Shown here one piece after another: positions 53,199 through 61,622 of a stretch of 64,000 nucleotides of DNA; within the stretch, counting starts at the first letter, position 1; each line of letters opens with the position of its first letter. The notes under the pieces were generated by a model that worked only from the letters and a program-made list of their open reading frames with translations, had not been told where the DNA came from and made no database searches. The DNA is from Lentzea aerocolonigenes (GTDB taxonomy: Bacteria; Actinomycetota; Actinomycetes; Mycobacteriales; Pseudonocardiaceae). The stretch lies in NCBI RefSeq assembly GCF_000955955.1, contig NZ_JYJG01000049.1, positions 1 through 64,000 of the forward strand. The letters run 5' to 3'. Made by a program: the position numbers and the translations under genes.

Positions 53199-54262
53199 TC
53201 ACCCCGAGTTTACCCAGGCGGTTTCCTGCCCGGTGCCCGCTCCAGCGTGATGCGACCGGCTGGTCAGCCGTTCCCAGTTGCCCGACCCGATGGCGGCCTT
53301 CTCCTCCTCGGTGAACGGGGCGTTCTCGAGGAACGACCGAGCTGTGCCGCCGCTGGTGTCCAGGTAGGGGAACCCGCCCGGCCTGGTGCCGAACGTGTAC
53401 GGGTAGTCGGTCGAGTAGAGCATCCGGCCGGTCCCGACGACCTCGGCGGTCCACCTCAGGTAGCGCTCGCTGACCGTGCCGCTGCCCGCGATCCAGAAGT
53501 TCTGCCGGAAGTAGTCGGCCAGCGGACGGTCGAGGCCCGCCAGCTCCCGCAGGTAGCCGACGTGGTCGAGGTAGAAGAGGACGACCTCGCCCCAGTGCCC
53601 GGCGATCACCTGCAAGTCCGGATGCCGGTCGAACACACCGGAGAAGATCATCCGCAGGTACTGCACGCCGAGGTCGTAGTACCACCCGATTCCCGCGGTC
53701 GCCAGCACCGGCCCGATCCCGTTGGGCAGCCCAGAGTAGTACGCCTGTTGAACGGCCTCCACCGGGCCTGCGGGTGGAAGTGCAACGGGACGCGGAGCCG
53801 TTCGGCGGTGGCGTAGAGGTCGTCGAACTCGGGTGCGTCGGCCGTCTTGTCCCCGGTCCGGCCGTACAGCATCGCCCCGGGGAAACCGAGCTGCGTGACC
53901 GCTCGCTCCAGTTCGGCCGCGGCGTTCTCCGGCGACGACGTCGGGATGACGGCGAGCGCCTGGAACCGGTCGGGACGCGCCGCGACGATCTCGGCGAGCG
54001 CGTCGTTGGCCTCCCGCGCGACGCTCACGGCGTCGGCGGCCGGGAGGTTCTGCACGCCGGGCGTCGCCAGTGACAGCACCGCGACGTCGATGCCCTGGTC
54101 GTCCATGTCGGCGAGCCGCTGGTCACCGACGTCGCGCAACCGCCGCATGACCGGGTGGTCCTCGCCGTACGGCTGCCGCGCGCCCACCTTCGCCCACGCC
54201 TCCCGCACGACCGGCAGGACCACGTGCTCTTCCAGACCGACGATGCGCAGCTTTTCGCCCAT
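53199..54262 (-). pseudogene. Amidohydrolase (ACMSD-like family), frameshifted
   Basis: It starts at ATG 54262 with GGGG upstream. Piece 1 runs through GLEEHVVLP (metal EEH variant) to RVPLHFHPQA. Piece 2 (53199 to about 53765) continues VEAVQQAYYSGLPNGIGPV, LQVIAGHWGE and YSTDYPY (metal Asp). The frame is lost near 53765; one missing base would give HPQAPVEAVQQAYY. Metal-dependent amidohydrolase-2 enzymes decarboxylate or hydrolyse cyclic acids. It may be a real pseudogene or a sequencing error. An operator-like repeat lies upstream. Confidence 0.75.
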
Positions 54263-54273
54263 GTCCCCCACCC

Positions 54274-54318
54274 CTTGTTTCCAGCGCTAACACTTCCGAC
54301 GTTAGCACTGGAAACAAG
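54274..54318. promoter_or_regulatory. Long inverted repeat, probable operator
   Basis: Arms CTTGTTTCCAGCGCTAAC (54274-54291) and GTTAGCACTGGAAACAAG (54301-54318) are 18 bases each with one mismatch, spacer 9. It sits between the divergent amidohydrolase and glycosidase-like genes, 12 bases upstream of the former's start. It fits a dimeric repressor site; the regulator is not in the neighbourhood. Not a CIRCE: the arms are in the opposite order. Confidence 0.65.
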
Positions 54319-54419
54319 CTGGAATGTAAACAACGCAGAACCCACCGGTTCCCTTGCCCTGCCAGTCAGCCGAACCGTTGGCTGAAGGCGCCGTCGCCCC
54401 GGTCCAGTGAGGGGTGCGC

Positions 54420-56153
54420 ATGCGCAAGCTCTGGTGTCTGCTCCTGGCGGTGACGCTGCTCGCGCCACCTGGCGTCGCGGCGGCGCACGACTCGATCCAC
54501 AACTCGATCCGGGGCTGGACGATCCTGTCCGACAGCGACACGGGCGCCGACCAGGTGATCGGCGCCGCGCGGAAGTATCAGGTCAACCACCTGCAGCTGT
54601 CCCACGAGGTCGTGATGGACCTGCAGGACGTCCGCGACCCGCGCAGACAGGCGCAGGTGAACCGGCTGACCGACCTGGCCCACGCCTCGGGCGTGCAGGA
54701 GGTCGCGGCCTGGGACCACGCCCTCTACAACCTCACCTACTACCCGGCCGAGTTCCGCACCGGCCCCGGCGGCACCATCGACCTCGACAACCCGGCGTTC
54801 TGGGACTGGTTCCGCGGCGACTACCGCGCAATGCTCGACCTGGTGCCACGGGTGAACTCGATCATCCTGACGTTCGTCGAGACCGGTGCCCGCGTCGAGA
54901 ACCAGTACTCGGCCAAGTTGCAGACCGCCGAGGAGAAGCTCGCCTACCTCGTCGACCAGATCGCCTCGGTGATCGACGAACGCGGCATGCTGCTGTACCT
55001 GCGGACGTTCGGCTACTACCCCGCCGAGATGGACCGCACGATCGGCGCGATCGACCGCGTGCACAACCAGCGCGTCCGCGTGATGGCCAAGGCCCAGCCG
55101 CACGACTTCTTCCTCACGCACCCGATCGACGTCACGGTCCCGAAGATCAAGCGCCCGGTGCTGATCGAGTACGACACCACCGGCGAGTACAACGGCCAGG
55201 GCAAGATCGCCAACGCGTTCGTCGCCGAGCACGCTGATCGGTTGAGGCACTACCGCAAGCTCCCCAACGTGATCGGCTACGTCGCCCGCACCGACCGCTA
55301 CGACGAGTCGCGCATTGTGGGCACTCCCACCGAGATCAACCTGTTCGCCTTGAAGCGAGCCTCGGAAGGCGCCTCGAACTCGCAGATCTACCTGGAGTTC
55401 GCCGCCCGCAAGTACGGCGTGCTCGCGGCACCTCACGTCGCACGGGCGTTGGCGCGGTCGCCGGAGATCATCACCTCCGCGCTCTACACGCTGGGCAGCA
55501 ACACCGCGAACCACTCGCGCCTTGACTACGACCCGTACTGCTCGAGCTACCACCGCAGCGTGTCCGGCAAGTGGATCGACCCGCCCATCGCGAACGTGCG
55601 GCACGGCGTGAACAAGTCCTTCCACTACTGGATCGACGTCGCGAACCACCTCTCCCCGCCGCACTGCAAGACGGACGGCATCCTGCGGCGCGAGGCCGGT
55701 TACGTGCTCGACCGCGGCTGGGTGACGCCCGGCAACCTGATGACGCCGGAGTACCTCTCGTATCTCAACATCGAGAAGAACTACGGTGTCCAGCTGGCCG
55801 AGGCCTCGTCGCGCGACCTCGAGCACGTCCGGAAGCTGCTGCGCCCCAACGACTATGCGCAACTGAAGGCCTACTTCGAACGCACGGTCATGACAGCGAG
55901 GCTGCACAGGTCTGTCGCCAAGGCCTACTTCGGCTACCGGATCTACGTGCAGCAGCCGTCGGGCGCGCTCGCACAGTCCATTTGGGACGGTCTCGACGAG
56001 GCGCAGGCCGTTGCCGCCCAGGTGCGCGCGTACCCGGCACCACCGACCGGGGAGTGGAACTGGGTGATCGACGCGGCCCAGGCCGACCTGTACCTCAAGC
56101 GGATCTCCGAGGGCTGGGACCGCTATTCCAACATCAAGGTTCCACGTCCCTGA
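54420..56153 (+). CDS. Secreted glycoside hydrolase-like protein
   Basis: 577 residues from ATG 54420, with GAGGGG 5 bases upstream (GTG 54414 also in frame). A signal peptide (KLWCLLLAVTLLAPPGVAAA) is followed by a barrel-like domain with HLQLSHEVVMDL, LTFVETGAR and LIEYDTTGEYNGQGK. The pattern of acidic residues after strands resembles GH67-type alpha-glucuronidases and related barrels, but I cannot assign the family firmly. It probably attacks plant or microbial polysaccharides outside the cell. Confidence 0.65.
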   Translation: MRKLWCLLLAVTLLAPPGVAAAHDSIHNSIRGWTILSDSDTGADQVIGAARKYQVNHLQLSHEVVMDLQDVRDPRRQAQVNRLTDLAHASGVQEVAAWDHALYNLTYYPAEFRTGPGGTIDLDNPAFWDWFRGDYRAMLDLVPRVNSIILTFVETGARVENQYSAKLQTAEEKLAYLVDQIASVIDERGMLLYLRTFGYYPAEMDRTIGAIDRVHNQRVRVMAKAQPHDFFLTHPIDVTVPKIKRPVLIEYDTTGEYNGQGKIANAFVAEHADRLRHYRKLPNVIGYVARTDRYDESRIVGTPTEINLFALKRASEGASNSQIYLEFAARKYGVLAAPHVARALARSPEIITSALYTLGSNTANHSRLDYDPYCSSYHRSVSGKWIDPPIANVRHGVNKSFHYWIDVANHLSPPHCKTDGILRREAGYVLDRGWVTPGNLMTPEYLSYLNIEKNYGVQLAEASSRDLEHVRKLLRPNDYAQLKAYFERTVMTARLHRSVAKAYFGYRIYVQQPSGALAQSIWDGLDEAQAVAAQVRAYPAPPTGEWNWVIDAAQADLYLKRISEGWDRYSNIKVPRP

Positions 56154-56232
56154 CCTGCGCCGAACCCGGACGGCCCTGTTTTTGTCGGTGGTGCTCGCTA
56201 GGGTCCAAACCATCCGGACACGAGGTGGGGAC

Positions 56233-56625
56233 GTGGAGAGCGAGCAGGGCTGGCGGACGAAGGGCGGCCGGACCTTCCACAACGACCCGAGCTGCGACTG
56301 GCTGCACAAGGACCAGAACCGGCTCAGGGTCATCGGCAAGGCCACGCACGAGGTCGTCGAGGTCCGATGGGCGGACGTCAGTCCTGGCCAGCTCCAGCCG
56401 TGCGACCACTGCTGCGCGCCCGCGTGGCTGGAGCGGCACGGCAGGGAACACCGTGCGGACGAGAAGCCGTGCCTGGTCATGAGCGACGACGAGTGGTGGC
56501 GCGGCACGCTGGTCTGGGAGCCGGTCAGGCGCGCGGACGGGTTGTGGTGGGCCACCGTCACGTACGACAAGAAGGGGCAGCACGTCACCGAAGTGCGCAG
56601 CCAGCACGACATCCGGGCCCGTTAA
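56233..56625 (+). CDS. Hypothetical protein with cysteine cluster
   Basis: 130 residues from GTG 56233 with GAGGTGGGG upstream. A small domain has CDWLHKDQNRL and PCDHCCAPAWLERHG, a possible zinc site, and a C-terminal Trp-rich part (DEWWRGTLVWEPV, GLWWATVTYD). Not recognised. It overlaps the convergent hemW stop by 4 bases. Confidence 0.6.
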   Translation: MESEQGWRTKGGRTFHNDPSCDWLHKDQNRLRVIGKATHEVVEVRWADVSPGQLQPCDHCCAPAWLERHGREHRADEKPCLVMSDDEWWRGTLVWEPVRRADGLWWATVTYDKKGQHVTEVRSQHDIRAR

Positions 56626-57830
56626 GGCAGCAGGCGCCTCACCACGGCGTCAGCCAAGAGCCGGCCTCGGTCGGTCAGCACGCAGCGGTCGTCGAACGGT
56701 TCGAGCAGCCCGTCGGCGATCGCCTGCTTCGCCTCCTCACGTCCGGCGCTGTCCAGCACGTCCATCGGCAGGCCCTCGGCGAGACGCAGCTCCAGCAGCA
56801 CGCGCTCCACTCGCCGGTCCTCGTCCGTCAGCAGCTCGCGCCCCGCCGCGGGTGACTTCCCCTCCGCGAGCAGGGACGAGTAGCGCGCCGGGTGCTTCAC
56901 GTTCCAGAAGCGGACCCCGCCGACGTGGCTGTGCGCGCCGGGCCCGAAGCCCCACCAGTCGGCGCCCTTCCAGTACAGGACGTTGTGCTGACACCGGGCC
57001 TCCACCGACGTGGCCCAGTTCGAGACCTCGTACCAATCGAACCCAGCACCGGAAAGCGTCGAGTCCACCATCTCGTAGGACGACGCGAGCACGTCGTCGT
57101 CGGGCATCGGCAGATCCCCGCGACGGATGCGCCGGGCCAACCCGGTCCCGTCCTCCACGATCAACGCATAAGCGGACACGTGGTCAACGCCTGCCTCCAG
57201 CACCGCGTCCAGGGAAGCGGCGAGATCCGCGGGCCGCTCCCCCGGCGTGCCGTAGATCAGGTCCAGGTTCACGTGCTCGAACCCGGCCGCACGAGCCTCC
57301 CTGGCAGCATCGACCGGACGGCCTGGCGTGTGCTTGCGATCCAGAACAGCCAGCACGTGCCTGGCTGCAGACTGCATACCGAGCGACACCCGTGTGTATC
57401 CCGCCGACCGTATGCCGTCGAAGAACGACGCGGACGTCGACTCCGGATTGGATTCCGTGGTCACTTCGGCGCCGGGGGCCAGACCGAACGAACTGCATAC
57501 AGCATCCAGTACGTCGGCCAGGCCGGAAGCGCCCAGCAGCGAAGGTGTCCCGCCGCCCACGAACACTGTCGACGCGGGCACCGGAGACCCGAGAACGGAC
57601 GCGGCGAGGTCGAGTTCGCGGCGCAGCCCCTCCAGCCACGACTCGGGCGAGGCGGACGAGCCGAGCTCGCCGGGTGTGTAGGTGTTGAAGTCGCAGTAGC
57701 CGCAGCGGGTCGCGCAGAACGGCACGTGCACGTAGATGCCGAACGGGCGCGAGCCGACGCCGGCGAGAGCAGAAGAGGGGAGCGTTCCGTCGGCGGGCGC
57801 GGGCTCGCCTTCGGGCAAAGCGGAGGGCAT
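56622..57830 (-). CDS. hemW: Radical SAM heme chaperone HemW (HemN-like)
   Basis: 402 residues from ATG 57830. Radical SAM motif: VPFCATRCGYCDF (CxxxCxxC), with VFVGGGTPSLLG downstream. The C-terminal HemN domain is EVSNWATSVEARCQHNVLYW. The extra cysteine of true coproporphyrinogen dehydrogenase HemN is not seen, which fits HemW, a heme-delivery protein. Rv2388c position. Confidence 0.92.
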   Translation of the reverse strand: MPSALPEGEPAPADGTLPSSALAGVGSRPFGIYVHVPFCATRCGYCDFNTYTPGELGSSASPESWLEGLRRELDLAASVLGSPVPASTVFVGGGTPSLLGASGLADVLDAVCSSFGLAPGAEVTTESNPESTSASFFDGIRSAGYTRVSLGMQSAARHVLAVLDRKHTPGRPVDAAREARAAGFEHVNLDLIYGTPGERPADLAASLDAVLEAGVDHVSAYALIVEDGTGLARRIRRGDLPMPDDDVLASSYEMVDSTLSGAGFDWYEVSNWATSVEARCQHNVLYWKGADWWGFGPGAHSHVGGVRFWNVKHPARYSSLLAEGKSPAAGRELLTDEDRRVERVLLELRLAEGLPMDVLDSAGREEAKQAIADGLLEPFDDRCVLTDRGRLLADAVVRRLLP

Positions 57831-58002
57831 GACGCTCAGTGTCCCCCACACAGCCCGAACGGCGGTGCACAGCCAGGGAATGTGTCTGTCGGTGACAGAA
57901 ATATTACGGAGCGAAACCAGCCTAGGATGTCAACTTCCCCTCGTCAATCCCAGCATTCGGTTGGCGGTGGACCATGCTCTGGACGCCAGGCACACTGAGG
58001 TC

Positions 58003-58089
58003 ATGCATTCGACTGGAGTCCGCCTCGTGGCCCGCCGCCACGTCGACTTCCGTCGTGTCTCCAGCGCGATGTGCCGTCGTTCGGCATAA
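58003..58089 (+). CDS. Putative cysteine leader peptide of the sulfur operon
   Basis: 28 residues from ATG 58003 with TGAGG upstream. It begins MHSTGVRLVARRHVDF and ends VSSAMCRRSA. The RRHVDF...SSAMCR pattern matches the short leader peptides found upstream of actinobacterial sulfur genes, where ribosome movement at a Cys codon near the end senses cysteine supply. It lies 110 bases before sirA. Confidence 0.7.
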   Translation: MHSTGVRLVARRHVDFRRVSSAMCRRSA

Positions 58090-58199
58090 CCCTGCGCTGA
58101 TTTGTTCCCGTCGGCGCTTGGTGCGCTGACGAGGCCCCCACCACAAGCACCTCTGGGCTCGCATGCGCACGAAGCGCCTCGAAACCCCGGAGGATGGCG

Positions 58200-59879
58200 A
58201 TGGTCCCGCCGCAGACGTCACCGCGCGCCAAGCAGCGTCGCGGCGAGGGACAGTGGGCGCTCGGTTACCGAGAGCCGCTGAACCCCAACGAGCGGAGCAA
58301 GAAGGACGACAACCCGCTCAACGTCCGCACCCGCATCGAGAACATCTACGCCCACCGCGGTTTCGACTCGATCGACCCGGCCGACCTGCGCGGACGGTTC
58401 CGGTGGTACGGCCTCTACACCCAGCGCAAGCCGGGCATCGACGGCGGCCGCACGGCCACGCTCGAGCCGGAGGAGCTGGACGACGAGTTCTTCATGATGC
58501 GCGTCCGCAGCGACGGCGGTGCGCTCACCACGCAGCAGCTCAAGGTCCTCGGCGAGATCTCGCAGACCTACGCGCGCGACACCGCCGACATCACCGACCG
58601 GCAGAACATCCAGTACCACTGGATCCGGATCGAGGACGTGCCCACGATCTGGCAGAAGCTCGAGGAAGTCGGGCTCACCACGATGGAGGCGTGCGGCGAC
58701 AGCCCGCGCGTCATCCTCGGTTCGCCGGTCGCGGGCATCTCGCGGGACGAGGTCATCGACGGGCAGCCGGCGATCGACACCATCCTCGAGCGCTACATCG
58801 GCGACCCGCGCTTCTCCAACCTGCCGCGCAAGTTCAAGACCGCCATCTCCGGCCTGCAGGACGTCGCGCACGAGATCCACGACGTCGCGTTCGTCGGCGT
58901 GCACCACCCCGAGCACGGGCCCGGCTTCGACCTCTGGGTCGGCGGCGGCCTGTCCACGAACCCCATGCTGGGCAAGCGTTTGGGCGCGTGGGTGCCGCTC
59001 GACGAGGTGCCCGACGTGTGGGAAGCGGTCATCAGCGTCTTCCGCGACTACGGCTACCGCAGGCTCCGGCACCGCGCGCGCATCAAGTTCCTCGTCGCCG
59101 ACTGGGGCCCGGAGAAGTTCCGCCAGGTGATGGAGGACGAGTACCTCAAGCGCAAGATGATCGACGGCCCCGCGCCGGAGGTCCTCAAGCAGCAGCTCGA
59201 CCACATCGGCGTGCACAAGCAGAAGGACGGCAACTTCTACGTCGGCGCCGCGCCGGTCGCCGGTCGCGTCTCCGGCTCGATCCTGGTCGAGGTCGCGAAG
59301 ATCGCCGAACAGGCAGGCTCCAGCCGTGTCCGGTTCACGCCGCAGCAGAAGATCATCGTGCTGGACGTGCCGGAGCACGAGGTCAAGACGCTCAAGAGCA
59401 ACCTCGCGAAGCTCGGCCTGCAGGTCGACCCGTCGCCGTGGCGCCGCGGGATCATGGCCTGCACCGGCATCGAGTTCTGCAAGCTCGCCATCGTCGAGAC
59501 CAAGGCCCGCGCCAACGACCTGGTCGTGCAGCTCGAGGCCAACCTCAAGGACATCGTCGACGGCGTCACCGAGCCGATCACGGTGCACATCAACGGCTGC
59601 CCCAACTCCTGCGCCCGCATCCAGACCGCGGACATCGGCCTCAAGGGCCAGATCGTCACGGACGAGGACGGCAACCAGGTCGAGGGCTTCCAGGTGCACC
59701 TCGGCGGCGGGCTCGGCCTCGACGCCGGGTTCGGCCGGAAGCTGCGCGGCCACAAGGTCACCGCGAACGAGCTGTCCGAGTACGTCGAGCGGGTCGTGCG
59801 GAACTTCGTCGCCCAGCGCGAGGACGACGAGCGCTTCGCCCAGTGGGTCGCCCGCGCGGAAGAGGGTGACCTGAAGTGA
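58200..59879 (+). CDS. sirA: Ferredoxin-dependent sulfite reductase
   Basis: 559 residues from ATG 58200, with GGAGG 6 bases upstream (ATG 58194 is too close to it). Siroheme/4Fe-4S ligands: CTGIEFC and NGCPNSC. The Tyr in RWYGLYTQR and Cys in MEACGDSPR correspond to the Tyr-Cys crosslink reported for M. tuberculosis NirA/SirA. It reduces sulfite to sulfide with six electrons. First structural gene of the sulfate assimilation operon. Confidence 0.94.
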   Translation: MVPPQTSPRAKQRRGEGQWALGYREPLNPNERSKKDDNPLNVRTRIENIYAHRGFDSIDPADLRGRFRWYGLYTQRKPGIDGGRTATLEPEELDDEFFMMRVRSDGGALTTQQLKVLGEISQTYARDTADITDRQNIQYHWIRIEDVPTIWQKLEEVGLTTMEACGDSPRVILGSPVAGISRDEVIDGQPAIDTILERYIGDPRFSNLPRKFKTAISGLQDVAHEIHDVAFVGVHHPEHGPGFDLWVGGGLSTNPMLGKRLGAWVPLDEVPDVWEAVISVFRDYGYRRLRHRARIKFLVADWGPEKFRQVMEDEYLKRKMIDGPAPEVLKQQLDHIGVHKQKDGNFYVGAAPVAGRVSGSILVEVAKIAEQAGSSRVRFTPQQKIIVLDVPEHEVKTLKSNLAKLGLQVDPSPWRRGIMACTGIEFCKLAIVETKARANDLVVQLEANLKDIVDGVTEPITVHINGCPNSCARIQTADIGLKGQIVTDEDGNQVEGFQVHLGGGLGLDAGFGRKLRGHKVTANELSEYVERVVRNFVAQREDDERFAQWVARAEEGDLK

Positions 59880-60034
59880 CCGAACGCGCGACGCCCTTCT
59901 ACTGCCCCTACTGCGGTGACGAGGACCTTCGCCCGCAGGAGGAACCCGGCTACGCGTGGCTGTGCAGCGGATGCCGCCGCGTCTTCAAGGTCAGTTTCGT
60001 GGGGCTCAACCTGCCGCAGGAGGTGAAGAAGTGA
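59876..60034 (+). CDS. Small zinc-ribbon protein between sirA and cysH
   Basis: 52 residues from GTG 59876, overlapping both neighbours by GTGA. CPYCGDEDL and CSGCRRVF form one zinc ribbon. Similar small proteins occur at this place in other actinobacterial sulfite reductase operons; a role in electron or sulfur handling is inference. Confidence 0.8.
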   Translation: MTERATPFYCPYCGDEDLRPQEEPGYAWLCSGCRRVFKVSFVGLNLPQEVKK

Positions 60035-60726
60035 GCGATCTCAAGGAAGACCTCAAGATCGTCGCCGAAGCCGCTCAGGAAGAGCTGGCCGGCGCCACCG
60101 CGATCGAGGCGCTGGAGTGGACCGCGCGGACGTTCGGCGACAGCTACATCGTCGCCTCCAACATGCAGGACGCCGTGCTGATCGACCTCGCCGCCAAGGT
60201 GAAGCCGGACTTCGACGTGCTGTTCCTGCAGACGGGCTACCACTTCCCGGAGACCATCGGCGTGCGTGACGCGGTCGGGGTCGTCTACCCGGACGTGCGG
60301 ATCGTGAACGCCGAGGCCAAGCAGTCCGTCGCCGACCAGGAGGCCGAGTTCGGCCTGCTGTACCAGTCGGATCCGGCGAGGTGCTGCGAGCTGCGCAAGG
60401 TCGTGCCGCTGCGCCGCGAGCTCGCGAAGTACGACGCGTGGGTCACCGGCGTGCGCCGCGTGGACGCGCCCACCCGCGCGAACACGCCGATCGTGCAGTG
60501 GGACGAGCGCAACGGCCTGGTGAAGATCAACCCGATCGCGCCGTGGAGCGATGACGAGTTCAACGCCTACATCCGCGAGAAGGGGATCTTGGAGAACTTG
60601 CTGGTGCAGGAGGGATATCCCTCCATCGGCTGCCTGCCGTGCACCGCCAAGCCGCTTCCGGGCCAGGACGCCCGCAGCGGTCGATGGGCGGGTCAGGCCA
60701 AGACTGAATGTGGGTTGCACGGATGA
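60031..60726 (+). CDS. cysH: Adenylyl-sulfate (APS) reductase
   Basis: 231 residues from GTG 60031. The 4Fe-4S cysteines ARCCELRK and GCLPCTAK mark the APS-type enzyme rather than the PAPS-type. The catalytic cysteine is in the C-terminal KTECGLH. It reduces APS to sulfite using thioredoxin. Overlaps cysD by ATGA. Confidence 0.95.
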   Translation: MSDLKEDLKIVAEAAQEELAGATAIEALEWTARTFGDSYIVASNMQDAVLIDLAAKVKPDFDVLFLQTGYHFPETIGVRDAVGVVYPDVRIVNAEAKQSVADQEAEFGLLYQSDPARCCELRKVVPLRRELAKYDAWVTGVRRVDAPTRANTPIVQWDERNGLVKINPIAPWSDDEFNAYIREKGILENLLVQEGYPSIGCLPCTAKPLPGQDARSGRWAGQAKTECGLHG

Positions 60727-61622
60727 CGCTTGCACTGGACACCTTGGGGCGCCTCGAATCGGAGGCCATCCACATCTTCCGCGAGGTCGCGGGCGAGTTC
60801 GACCGGCCGGTGATCCTCTTCTCCGGCGGCAAGGACTCGACGCTGCTGCTGCACCTCGCGATCAAGGCCTTTTACCCGGCGCCGGTGCCGTTCCCGCTGC
60901 TGCACGTCGACACCGGGCACAACTTCGACGAGGTCATCGAGTTCCGCGACCGCGTTGTCGCGCAACACGGTCTGCGTCTCGAAGTCGCGAAGGTCCAGGA
61001 CTGGATCGACGACGGCCGCCTCGAAGAGCGTCCGGACGGCACCCGCAACCCGTTGCAGACCGTGCCGCTGCTGGACTCCATCACGCAGCACAAGTTCGAC
61101 GCGGTCTTCGGCGGCGGACGCCGGGACGAGGAACGCGCTCGCGCCAAGGAGCGGATCTTCAGCCTGCGCACGGCGTTCGGCCAGTGGGACCCGAAGCGCC
61201 AGCGCCCCGAGCTGTGGAACCTCTACAACGGCCGGCACCGCGCCGGTGAGCACGTCCGCGTGTTCCCGCTGTCCAACTGGACCGAGCTCGACGTGTGGAA
61301 CTACATCGAGCGCGAGGGCATCGAGCTGCCGGACATCTACTACTCGCACCAGCGCGACGTGTTCCTGCGCGACGGCATGTGGCTCGCCGAGGGTCCGTGG
61401 GGCACCGCGCGCGAGGGCGAGACGTTGCAGCGCAAGACAGTTCGCTACCGCACGGTCGGCGACGGCTCCTGCACGGGTGCCGTCGAGTCCGACGCCGCCG
61501 ACATCCACGCGGTGATCGCCGAGGTCGCCGCGTCCCGACTGACCGAGCGCGGCGCCACGCGGGCCGACGACCGGTTGTCCGAGGCCGCCATGGAAGACCG
61601 CAAGCGGGAGGGTTACTTCTAA
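60723..61622 (+). CDS. cysD: Sulfate adenylyltransferase subunit 2
   Basis: 299 residues from ATG 60723. The PP-loop is ILFSGGKDSTLLLHL (about 31-45), followed by FGGGRRDEERARAKERIFS and the full-length C-terminal KREGYF. With CysN it makes APS from sulfate and ATP. cysN starts directly after its stop. Confidence 0.96.
   Translation: MTLALDTLGRLESEAIHIFREVAGEFDRPVILFSGGKDSTLLLHLAIKAFYPAPVPFPLLHVDTGHNFDEVIEFRDRVVAQHGLRLEVAKVQDWIDDGRLEERPDGTRNPLQTVPLLDSITQHKFDAVFGGGRRDEERARAKERIFSLRTAFGQWDPKRQRPELWNLYNGRHRAGEHVRVFPLSNWTELDVWNYIEREGIELPDIYYSHQRDVFLRDGMWLAEGPWGTAREGETLQRKTVRYRTVGDGSCTGAVESDAADIHAVIAEVAASRLTERGATRADDRLSEAAMEDRKREGYF

Noticed and set aside
54277-54315. Possible CIRCE element because TTAGCACT appears near hrcA
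   Set aside because: CIRCE is TTAGCACTC-N9-GAGTGCTAA; here the arms run in the opposite order (GCTAAC-N9-GTTAGC) and the site lies beyond the amidohydrolase, not upstream of hrcA or dnaJ.
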